A DNA stretch of 64,000 nt, taken from assembly GCA_035041965.1 (NCBI GenBank), contig JAPYMA010000096.1, forward strand, positions 1-64,000. Reading direction: 5' to 3'. Under the pieces are notes generated by a model. The model was not told the DNA's origin. It made no database searches and saw nothing but the letters and a program-made list of their open reading frames with translations. This DNA comes from Anisakis pegreffii (taxonomy: Eukaryota > Nematoda > Chromadorea > Rhabditida > Anisakidae). A program made the position numbers and the translations under genes. This document shows, one piece after another, positions 1 through 9,684 of this stretch (positions are counted from its first letter, which is position 1; every line of letters starts with the position of its first letter).

Positions 1-31
1 ATTCTGGTGCCATTTTTCCGGTGTATTTCAG

Positions 32-3000
32 AATGCGGGTTATTGGGAGGTTAAGGGTCGGGGCCGATGGTCGTGTGGCTGAGTTTCTGGGCAAGACGGG
101 AGAGGGGGATCAGATGGAAGGGGAGACGATTTTAAAGATAGAGTTGGGGTGTTCACTCGGAGAGGGTACCACTGGAAAGGGAATTGGAACCGGTGGAAGT
201 GGATTCGGTGCTTTTGCTGGAGTTTAGAGATGGATGCTCACTTCGAATCAGTGAGTGTGTTGTTTGTTTTTTTTTTGAAGGAATACCCAACCTCTACCCC
301 CTTTTAAACAGTCTGTAGGGGAGTCGGATTCGAGTCACATGGGTAAAAGTACCCGGGAAGGTAGGAATGTACCTGAAATGGTTGAAAAATAACCTTTGAA
401 ATTGGGATATTTGGGAAAATTTGGGTGGAAAATTACCAAAAACGGGTTTTATAGGCGTTTGATTGGGTGTGAGACAGCAGAGATACGAGTGTTTGGCGAA
501 ATGTCCGCTGCAGGGAAATTTGGCAAAGTGTCCCCACCTGTCATTTTAGGATTAGCACTTTGATGTTAGTGTGTGTAGTGAGTGGTGATTGTTTGCTTGA
601 AGAGTTGGCGGGGAGTATTTTTTCATTTTTTTGGAAAAATTGTAATTTTTTATGAATTTTTTTGGAAAATATTATAAAAGTAATGTAGTATAGCAGTAAT
701 TAATTGTAATTAATTGTAAGTTAAAGGTCTGGAACAGCCGCCGGATTGTGTATTCGAAGCGTACCGATTCGAGTGGAGCAGCACGCAGCAATATCATTAT
801 ATGAAAGATGTGGTCAGGACGGACTGTGGAGGCTTCTGGTATGGTGGCGGTCAAGTGGCCAATCAGCAATGGCCGTTGGCACGAGATACGAACCCGTTTT
901 GTCAGTTCCTGAGTGCAGATACACTGAAGGTTTGAGTTGGCGTTTGACCTTTGACCTTTAGTGGTGACCTTCATGACGCTTGTGTGACCTTTGACCTTTG
1001 GCTGCTGCGTTTGACGTGTGGTTTCGTTTGTCTGTTTCGATTCCGAGTTTGAATTGGTGGTTTGATTGATTGGTTGGTTGGTTGGTTACAGGTGGCGCAG
1101 TCATCAATGGAACGGTACTGGTTGAATTCGAATAAATTGGCGTTATTCGTTGAGGACGATGTTGCGTTGTGGACAGAGCACTGGGATGGCAGACTGAGTC
1201 TGCAGGCACAGATCAGAGATTCGTGTTATGAGAATGTGATGGTGAGTTGGTTTTTTTGTGGTGGTGGTATTTGATTGGGTTTGGATTGGATATGGAGTGT
1301 ATTTGGGCATTTTTGGATTGATTTATTGACGTGGCAGAGGATAGAAGTGGGCAGGAAGAGTGAGAACCGAATGGCAGTTCGAAAATTTTAGGGTGGACAA
1401 ATGGCACCCAAACTGAGCTACACGATATTCACGTTGAGGAGTGGTGGAGACGTGACCACGTTGAAGGACTTTCATTTGGCAGTACATCGGAGCCTTTATT
1501 CCGGCGGTGTGAGTGTGCCGGATGAGGTGGTGATTCGACACCCGATTTGGACGACATGGGCAAGGTTTGGTCTCTTTTGGTTTCTGGTTTGGGTTCATTT
1601 GGATTCAGTTTCAAACTACGAACTACAAAGTGTAAACTACAACGTGGTGGTGGTGCAAACTACACATTATGGTGTTTGCTTTGCAGGTATAAGCAAGATA
1701 TAAGTGAAGATAAAGTGCTGCAATTCGCTGAGGAGATATTGGAGCATAAAGCAGCGATATCGCAGTTGGAACTGGATGACCGGTGGGAGAGGTCCTACGG
1801 CGATTTTGAGGTGAGTGGGCGAATAATATGACGCTGTTAGAGATAATAACGGCGATTTTGAGGTGAGTGGGCGAATAATATGACGCTGTTAGAGATAATA
1901 ACGGCGATTTTGAGGTGAGTGGGTGAATAATATGACGCTGTTAGAGATAATAACGGCGATTTTGAGGTGAGTGGGTGAATAATATGACGCTGTTAGAGAT
2001 AATAGAAAGTATTTTTTATTATTTTCAGTTTGATTCGACGAGATTCCCGAATGTGGAGAGGATGTGCGATGTGCTGAGGTCAAAGGGCATACGACTGTCA
2101 CTGTGGATTCATCCGTTTATCAATTTGGATAGTAATAATGCGAAGGATCGTGAGATTTGGGGATATATGGTGCAGACGGGATATAATAATGATAAGGAAC
2201 CAGCTCGGGTGGATTGGTGGAATAAGGCTGCATATGTGGTGGATTTCACGAATCCTGCAGCGGTATATTGGTTTAGAGAGCGATTGGATGCGTTGAAAAA
2301 GGTATTGTTTGGTGTGTGTATTTGGGTTTGGGATTGGTATTATTTATTGCTGTGATTAATTATTATTATTATTGTTATATATATATAATAATAAATAGTA
2401 TATATATAATAATAAATAATATATATTTATAATTAGTGAAAATAATTTGAAGTTGGGTGTGTACTCGTTTAAATTCGATGCCGGAGAGGTGACGTATCTA
2501 CCGAGGCGATTCCGGTTGTGGCGGAATGGGGCAAATATTAGCGATTATCAGCGATGTTATGCGGAAATGGCTGCGGAATTTGGGAATGCAGTAGAGGTGA
2601 GTGGTGAAAAATATTTTAGCGGCTTTTGGCGGCTTGCCAAAAGGTTGACCTGAAATGATTTTTTTTTGAATTTCAGGTTAGGGTGTGTTCGCGGACGCAG
2701 AATCTGCCGATATTAGTGAGGACATTGGATCGTCTTTCGACGTGGTTGGTGAGATTAAAAATATTTTTAGGATGGTAAAAATATTTTATAAATAATAAAT
2801 ATTTTGTATAATAATAAATATTATATATAATTATTATTGGTATTATTAAATATAATAAATAATAATAAATATAATTAAGGGATAACGCAGGATTGAGGAG
2901 TGTTCTGCCGATAGCACTGAATTATTCACTGCACGGATATTACTTTAATCTGCCGGATATCGTTGGTGGAAACTTTTATGGGGGGATTAAGGCGGATAAA

Positions 3001-4009
3001 GAGCTGTTTATAAGGTGGATGCAGGTGGGTGGTTATTTATTATTTATTATTGTTATTGTTATTATTTATTATTGTTTATTTATTATTATTTATTGTTATG
3101 TTATTATTTATTATTGTTTAGTTGGGGTGGTGAGTTCGATTCCGGGCTGGGTCTTAATTTTTGTGGAATTTTGGAGGATTTAGGATATAGGTTGTTATTG
3201 TTTTTGTTGTTTGTTTGTTTATTTTTTTGTTGTTTATTGTTGTTTATTATTATTTATTATTATTGTTATTTATTATTATTTGTTTTTCAGTTGAATCAGT
3301 TAATGGTGTGTATGCAAATGTCGAAAGCGCCGTGGGAGTATGATTTGGAAACTTGGCAAGTGTCCAAGAAAATAATGAGAGATAGAGAGATGATGATGGA
3401 TGACGTCATTTTAGAGGGGTGTAGGAGGAGTTGCGAGAGGGGGGAACCGGTGATATGGTTAGGGTTATTTATTGTTATTGTTTTTATTGTTTATTATTAT
3501 TTATTATTATTGTTATTATTTATTATTATTATTATTATTATTATTTCAGTCCAATGTGGTGGCTCTCGGATAGTGACGAGGCATTGATGTCGAGTGATCA
3601 GTTTGTGATAAACGATCGCGTAATAGTGGCTCCAGCTCTGGAGAAGGGAATGACATCGAGGGAAGTTTACTTACCCGCTGGGAAATGGAGACACGTGGCG
3701 GAAAATGCTCGGGAAGTTTGGAGGTTCATCTGGGAATAGAGTTTATGTGGGGCCGATACGGATTAGGATTGAAGTGAGTTTGAGTTGTTGATTTGTTATT
3801 GTTTTTGTTGTTGTTTGTTTGTTTATTTTTATTGTTTATTTGTTTACTTTTATTGTTTATTTGTTTATTTTTGTTGTTTATTTGTTTACTTTTGTTGTTT
3901 ATTTGTTTATTTTTATTGTTTACTTGTTTACTTATTGTTGTTTATAATTAATTTGCAGGTACCGCTGTTATCTTCAGTGCAGTATTTTGTGAAGGTGGAT
4001 GCGGACTGA
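32..4009 (+). CDS. GH31 glycosidase, MYORG-like (5' partial)
   Basis: Family GH31 retaining glycosidase; in animals this branch (myogenesis-regulating glycosidase) is a membrane or secretory-pathway enzyme. Exons by splice phase: 727-929, 1092-1241, 1392-1564, 1687-1810, 2029-2301, 2453-2596, 2677-2748, 2881-3024, 3291-3457, 3550-3773, 3959-4009. Upstream pieces 32-221 and 312-360 are phase-compatible but weak. Motifs in order: FWYGGGQVANQQWPL, PIWTTWARYK, SQLELDDRW, LWIHPF, YSFKFDAGE, LVRTLDR, PDIVGGNFYGG, VAPALEKG. The Asp of FDAGE (2477-2479, presumed nucleophile) and the Asp of RTLD (2728-2730, presumed acid/base) are 57 residues apart, the spacing I recall for human MYORG. Two anomalies: the exon at 2881 has no AG directly before it, and exon 3550-3773 needs a +1 shift near 3700-3715 to reach the conserved C-terminus. 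The gene may be active with sequence errors, or newly damaged. Family call is firm; substrate is unknown. Confidence 0.85.
1797..2004 (+). repeat. 52-bp tandem repeat copying an exon end and splice donor
   Basis: About four copies at a 52-bp period. The first copy contains the last codons of GH31 exon 1687-1810 (GDFE) and its donor; the others repeat the same GATTTTGAG/GTGAGTGGG junction at 1862, 1914 and 1966. Copies differ by single bases (gggc versus gggt). Confidence 0.9.
3118..3165 (+). repeat. tRNA B-box-like dispersed element, copy 1
   Basis: Contains GAGTTCGATTCCGG followed by GGGTC and AATTTTTG. A related string occurs at 6119-6160. It resembles the pol III internal B box (GGTTCGANTCC) of tRNA genes and tRNA-derived SINEs, but no cloverleaf can be folded. 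Confidence 0.35.
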
Positions 4010-4378
4010 GGTCAGAGTAGTGGCCAGTGTTTTAGTGTATTGTATTTTGTATTGTATTTGTTGTGTTTTGTAGTGCTCGGTTACGGTAGTTTTCGTTTCA
4101 GGACCCTTTTCTTGAGGAGATTAATTTTAGTGCGGTTTTGTATAGCAGCATTATAGTTGTGTGATTTATTTGTAAATTAAATAATTTGTTTTGAGATTTG
4201 TCGTTTGATGATAAATTATTTAGAATGTGTACGATGCACTGATTTATTTTATATTTATTATTGTATTTATTGTTGTTATTATTTATTATCATTGTTTTTT
4301 ATTATTTATTATTATTTATTATTATTGTTATTTATTATTATTTATTATTATTTATTATTATTTATTATTGTGTTTTAG
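4010..4378 (+). other. GH31 3' flank, no gene seen
   Basis: Follows the GH31 stop codon. T-rich, with no canonical AATAAA near the stop and no supported coding segment. The end merges into TTATT repeats. Confidence 0.5.
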
Positions 4379-4617
4379 GAGAGGGCAGGAGGGAGGTTCA
4401 GTTGAAGGCAGCGAAGGTACAGTGGACTATTGGACGAAACGATTAGGGATATCATATAGAGGTTATTTTATTTATTATTATTATTTATTATTGTTATTTA
4501 TTATTATTTATTATTATCTATTATTATTATATTATTTATTATTGTTATTATTATTATTGTTGTTATTTAGTATTGATATTGTATACTAAAGTTGAATTTA
4601 TCGATATAGATGCAAAA
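4379..4617 (+). CDS. Possible upstream exons of the next gene (4379-4461, 4571-4617)
   Basis: Two short open segments bounded by TTTTAG or ATTTAG and by GT donors: 4379-4461 (EGTVDYWTKRLGISYR) and 4571-4617 (LILYTKVEFIDIDAK). Phases agree with each other (1 nt plus 2 nt). They also agree with an in-frame start of exon 5435-5512 that uses an alternative acceptor (AATAG) just past an in-frame stop. They could be 5' exons of the Cys/His-rich gene, or noncoding. No initiating exon was found. Confidence 0.35.
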
Positions 4618-5464
4618 GTAAGGTTGTTATCTGTAGAAAAAGCGCTCATGGAACGAGTTGACCTCAGCTTTTGGTCTGGTTTTCTTTTCCCGCAGAAATT
4701 TGCGTGTTTTCTAGTTGATCTCTCTTCTTTTCTCTGCTTCTTTTCCCTTCATATCGTCTCTCTTTTGTTGTGCTCTCTTTCCGTCCTCCGTTTCTTTTCG
4801 TCTCTTCGTTTTGAGTTGTCTCTGATTTGGTAGTTTTTATATCCGATTGGCATTCGAAGCCGTCCGTATTTGGCGTGTGCTGTTTGTTTCTCTGACTCTC
4901 TCGGGCTAGACAATGTGAATGGGTTCTGTTTTGTTGGTCTTTATTGGTTTTGTTTGTTTCTTTGGCACCCTCCGCGATTGGCGTTATCTCTAGCGGGTCT
5001 GATGAGTTAGGTGATTTTTTGTGGTGAGCGATAGTATGTATTTGTTTGGTCAAAAGCCGTTGGATTGGCTGTTTGGTTAGCTGATTGGCACTTTTTTTTA
5101 TTATTTTATTATTTTTATTGTATATTATTATTATATATTTATTATTATATTGTATTATTATTATATATTATTAATATATATTTATTATTATATGATATTA
5201 TAGTTGTATAATAATATTATTATGTTGGTTAAATGTATAAAAAAGTGTGAGAGATGGCTTGTGAAGAGCATTTTGGGTTGATAGTGGGCATAGGTAGTGG
5301 GTTTGTGTGTGTTTATATGTGGTTATTGTTGTTATTTATTGTTATTTTTATTATTTATTATTGTTATTTATTATTATTATTGTAATTGTTATTGTGGTAA
5401 TTAATTAATTTTATAATTATTGTTTCAGGAATAGGTAATAGAAGAGGTGGGCGATTGGTGCAAG

Positions 5465-7018
5465 ATGGAAGAGCATTCGGATGAGATGGCGATGCAGGCG
5501 GCGGGATTAGAGGTGGGATTTTGTCTTTTTTGTCATGATTTTGTCATTTTGTCATTGTTTTGTCATATTTGACATAATTTGTTGTCATTTTTGTCATTTG
5601 TCATCAGGCGTTCTCCAAGCAATTCGATGTGACGCAAATTCTACGCGAGAATCCGGACGTATTGAATGTGCTGGCGAATTTTCCGTTTTTATTCAACAAT
5701 TTCAACGGTTTGGAGAAAATGACAGCCGAGGAGGCCGGGGAACGGAGCGCGAAGAGCAGTCCTGATATTAATTTCAGGTTGTGTTTTGTTAATTTTAGGT
5801 TGTTTTTGTGTGTAATAATATGTAATAATAAATAATAATTACAGCAGTTGCCAGGAAACACAATCAGACGAGTGGTTTGTGTGCTTCAAAGGGCCGAGCG
5901 TGCTAGCGACAGCTCTAGCAGCTTCATTGAATGTGATCTCGAGGGGACTTAATGAGGATGGCTATGAATAGTGGGTGCTTTTTATTGTTTATTATATTAT
6001 TGTTTTTATTGTTTATTATTATTATTTATTATTGTTAATATATAATAATATATAATAAATAATAATAATGTATAATAAATGATAATAGTAAAAGAAAGTG
6101 CGTAGTGTAAGTAGGTGTGGGGTTCGATTCCGGTCGAGGTCAATATTTTTGCGGGGTGTTTATTAAGAGGGCAGTTGGTTTTGTGGTAGTTTATATTAGT
6201 TATTATTATTTATTATTGTTATTATTGTATATTATTTATTATTATGTAATATTTATTATTATTAGTGTATATTAATAATAAATATTAATGTTATAGCTAT
6301 GATTGCCTGAATCGTCTCCGTTTCAAGTGTAGTTATCGAGTGAGGATGCGGAGATATGGAGAGAGTTTTGTGTGTGAGGAGTTTGGGGTGCATAGGCATA
6401 AGGCTGACACTCAGGTGCCGCTCTCGTCGACGGGGTTGCCGAGGTAGTTTTTGTTATTGTGTTGTTGTTTTTGTTGTTTATTGTTATTGTTGTTACCTGG
6501 ATTACCTGGATACAGGTAACAGGTAATCCAGGTAACAGTAATAACAGGTAAGATTATTGTTGTTGTTATGTTATTAATGATAATTATAGGTCAATGAGGG
6601 AGATAGTAGATGAGTCGTTTCGCTGTAATTGGTCGTATGTGGAGAGGCAGAAGAGATTGGGTGAGGAGGCGAAGAGACTCGGGCTGGAGATGGGGCAGAA
6701 GATGAATAGACAGGTTTATTTATTATTATTATTTATTATTATTTTTATTGTTATTTATTAATATGTATAATTTTAAATATAAATATTTAGATCGACAATC
6801 GCCTATCGTATCTGAGAAGGACGCGGAACATTCGGCAGATGCAGCAGCTGGAGGATAAACTGAACGTTTCAAAGGGATCGTCGTGTTCGAATTTGAATTT
6901 ATCGGCGAGTGATAACCAGGAGAACGTTATCAGTGACGTCACTGATAAGGGCGATGGCGAGGATGACGTCACTGATAAGAGCGCAACGAAATTGGACGAG
7001 AATTCAATGGAGGAATAG
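5465..7018 (+). CDS. Predicted nuclear protein with FLYWCH/WRKY-GCM1-like Cys/His segment
   Basis: Exons 5465-5512, 5608-5777, 5845-5970, 6297-6443, 6590-6713, 6791-7018, all phase-consistent; 280 aa from the ATG at 5465, which lies 36 nt after a TTTCAG acceptor with an in-frame stop between. The centre has DEWFVCFKGPSV followed by YDCLNRLRFKCSYRVRMRR, FVCEEFGVHRH: Cys, Cys, Cys and HxH spacing resembling FLYWCH/MULE-type DNA-binding zinc folds. After it comes a basic, probably helical segment (about residues 170-215) rich in Arg, Lys and Glu. The tail is acidic and repeats DVTDK. I do not recognise an orthologue; a DNA-binding role is inferred from the Cys/His pattern only. Codons are G/C-ending, unlike genes after 8 kb. 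Confidence 0.65.
6105..6160 (+). repeat. tRNA B-box-like dispersed element, copy 2
   Basis: GGGGTTCGATTCCGG then GAGGTC and ATTTTTG, matching the order of elements in the copy at 3118-3165. It lies in the intron between exons 5845-5970 and 6297-6443. Confidence 0.35.
6493..6535. repeat. 16-bp perfect inverted repeat in intron
   Basis: Arms TTACCTGGATTACCTG (6493-6508) and CAGGTAATCCAGGTAA (6520-6535) with an 11-nt loop that itself carries CAGGTAA. It lies within the intron between exons 6297-6443 and 6590-6713 and contains several GGTAA donor-like strings. Confidence 0.85.
6927..6948. repeat. Perfect 22-bp palindrome with CRE core inside coding exon
   Basis: TTATCAGTGAC/GTCACTGATAA is a perfect palindrome centred on TGACGTCA and flanked by GATA-type TTATC/GATAA halves. 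It encodes part of the repeated acidic tail. A partial second copy lies at 6964-6979. Confidence 0.9.
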
Positions 7019-7165
7019 TGGTTTTTTTGAGCCGGTGGTTCCTTATCACTGAGGTATGTGATTTGTACAGTGGAGTGATTAGACGTTATCAGTGACTGAT
7101 AAGGAGGTTATCAGTTGGGTATTGGGGGAGTGATAAGGGTTGCGGTAGTGATAAGGAGTGATAAG
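7019..7165 (+). promoter_or_regulatory. 3' flank cluster of GATAAG/CTTATC motifs
   Basis: Just after the stop codon there are at least six GATAAG or TTATC motifs (7042, 7085-7102, 7108, 7131, 7150, 7158), several as AGTGATAAGG. The motif continues the palindromic repeat of the last exon. GATA-factor binding or RNA structure is inference only. Confidence 0.4.
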
Positions 7166-7873
7166 GCTCGATATTGTTGTGTATTATTGTTATTATTATT
7201 GTTTTTGTTGTGTTTTAAATAATTCAGTAATTGAAATCTCATGAATTTAGCTGCCATTTCCAGCAATCTCATTATTTGATCATATCTCACTTGGTTGTAT
7301 GTCTTCTCTGCGCGCTATTTTCTCTTCTATTTCCATTGTCTTTCCATTTTCCTTTCAATCTCTGGCTGATCGTTCCGACATCATAGATTTTGATATGTAT
7401 TATTGTTATTGTTTATTATTATTTATTATTATTATTTATTATTGTTATTTATTATTATTTATTATAATATTTATTATTATTATTAATATGACGTGTATAA
7501 GCGATGGTTTGCCCATTATAGCAATACTTTGGTTAAAATTTGCTCATTGGTGAATGTTTTGGGTTATTATTATTATTATTATTTATTATTATTTATTATT
7601 ATTTATTGTTATTGTTTATTATTATTATTATTGTTATTTATTATTATTATTGTTGTTGTATTTATTATTTATTATTATTATTATTTATTATTATTATTAT
7701 TGTTATTATTATTATTATTATTGTTGTTGTATTTATTATTATTATTTGATGGACTATTGCCATGTTCCGTGTACCTCATGAGTGTATTGAATCAGTTGCC
7801 TTTGGAAATAGCATTTTGGGTTATTGAATTGTTATTTTTATTATTTTTATTATTTATTTATTATTATTATTTA

Positions 7874-7933
<60 letters not shown>

Positions 7934-9402
7934 GGATGTGTTGAATAAAAGGTTTTCGTATGATTAGGTGTAAGATTGTATAGGGTCAGGACTGAAAGAG
8001 CGTGGAATTGAATTGGTGATGAAATTCATTGTAATCCATTATTATAACGACTGTAGCAACTGTGAACTGATGCGACAAGGATCTCTCAATCCAATGAATG
8101 TCGATATTGCTTGGAGATGACATGATTTTTGAAGAAGCATTCGTGGAACGACAAAAAATATCATTGAAATGATGCGAATAAACACTTGAATCACTGCAGC
8201 AGATATACGCTGCAGTGAAACATCAGCCTGCCACGAAATTATCATCTGACTTTCGGTGCATATGATCACACTAACGCGGTAGTTGAACAGCATCGTATTC
8301 ATACGCTTAAATAATTGCGTCTTATAAAAATAGTGGATTGACGTCACTGATGTGAGCGTATTCGATCACTTAAATCCTAATCAATACTTGAGTCAGCCGA
8401 TGGCAAATGTTATGATGTATTCGTTGTTGTTATATGTTCAATGATTTACTTTACAAAGCGCTCAAAGTATACAACATTTAAGATCTTCAGTGAAGTGTGT
8501 ATGCGAATGAATAATCAACGAACGCATTGAATAGTTCTTGATAATCGCATAAAAAGTTATGCAACAATAGTGTGCATTTACCACCGTATGTTTCTGTTCT
8601 GATTTATTTGGTATGGCAACATGTCTCTTGCATGATATGCTAGTGTCAATAAACGAGGAACAATTGTAAAATACGAAAAAGATTTACTATCCCAGATCAA
8701 ATGATGAGTGAGAGCACAAAACGCTCAGTGATGAAAATGAATGAAAATTTTGCACTAACAATAAGAACAAAATATTTTATGATTGCATTAAGTTAGTTGG
8801 ATGTGCATTATATAGCCTCTTTTTTTGTGAAACAATCACTCAGATATGTTTAAACGAAACTCAATTGTTTTGGTTTCGATAATTACGTTCAGTGTATTGA
8901 TTATTACTTTCTTCAAATGGCACCGTTCAGCGAAACTTGCAATGCAATGGAGTGCATTAAGTGTAGACCGATGAAAAATTTATTGCAAAAAAAAACCCAT
9001 ACAAATAATGATTGCAACTAGAGTCGGACACTGAAAATGCGAAAGAAGCTGATGGTTCGGTAGACTGCGGAATGGAAATTTGACGGCCAACATCCACTCA
9101 CTTCGTCGACGACAACTGAGAGGGTGTTCAATTGCTGGCCACCGAAAAACATTTCGATCTTGCACTCCAGCGCAGCACTTATTAGAGCGTTTCAGTGAAG
9201 GAAGGATAAATATGAAACGGCAACAACACATATTACAATTACTTTCGGCATAAGGCAATAAGTTTTTTGAATGTATGAGAGGATTCTAAAGGAAAAGTCA
9301 TTCAACTGGTTCAAAAAGCAATTCAGTAAACTGCAATCAGATCCCGGATTCTTTGCCAGAAATGCATCGATTACGCACCAATCTGAACATTAAAATATTG
9401 CG
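7166..9402. other. Intergenic, no supported gene
   Basis: TTATT repeats to about 7,960, then ordinary AT-rich DNA. Minus-strand ORFs at 8042-8347 and 8980-9258 show no domain or clear exon borders. A TTTATT at 9403-9408 could be the poly(A) signal (AATAAA on the minus strand) of the cassette gene. Confidence 0.6.
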
Positions 9403-9684
9403 TTTATTTCTCGTCACCATCGTCTTCAATACAATGATTTTGAGAATTTCTACCAGCCAAATTGTTCACAGCTACGATCCTAACAATAAAAACCAAAAAT
9501 GAAGTTACTAGGAAGGAGCTCGCGAGGACACAAAAAACATTTTAAATATTATCCTAAAAACAATATCCTTAAAACTGAAATAAACCTAAACTTAAATATC
9601 CTTTTCCTTATAATTCGGTCATTATTATATCCTGTGCTTCATACGAGTTCCGTTGCCCGTAGATGTCCTAAGATGAACAGTGGC

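Larger units (their letters stand above)
2340..7960. repeat. TTATT / TTATTG / TTG low-complexity tracts in introns
   Basis: Introns and the 3' flank of the first two genes are made largely of T-rich trinucleotide-like repeats with Gs inserted. Examples are 3030-3125, 3185-3288, 3790-3955, 4250-4375, 4465-4570, 5098-5220, 7389-7500, 7563-7748 and 7857-7935. They yield long Leu/Ile/Tyr ORFs that are artefacts. The tracts stop abruptly near 7,960. A similar tract reappears at 54,890-55,035 inside a leishmanolysin intron. Confidence 0.9.

Noticed and set aside
4664..5053. 129-aa Lys/Glu/Thr-rich minus-strand ORF
   Set aside because: Low-complexity complement of a T/C-rich tract; no domain or splice context.
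6119..6160. tRNA gene at the GGTTCGATTCC string
   Set aside because: T-stem bases do not pair and no acceptor, D or anticodon arms are present.
3015..7948. Long hydrophobic Leu/Ile/Tyr-rich ORFs that look like membrane proteins
   Set aside because: They are translations of TTATT-type low-complexity introns; no start context, no domains, and the same text reads open in several frames.
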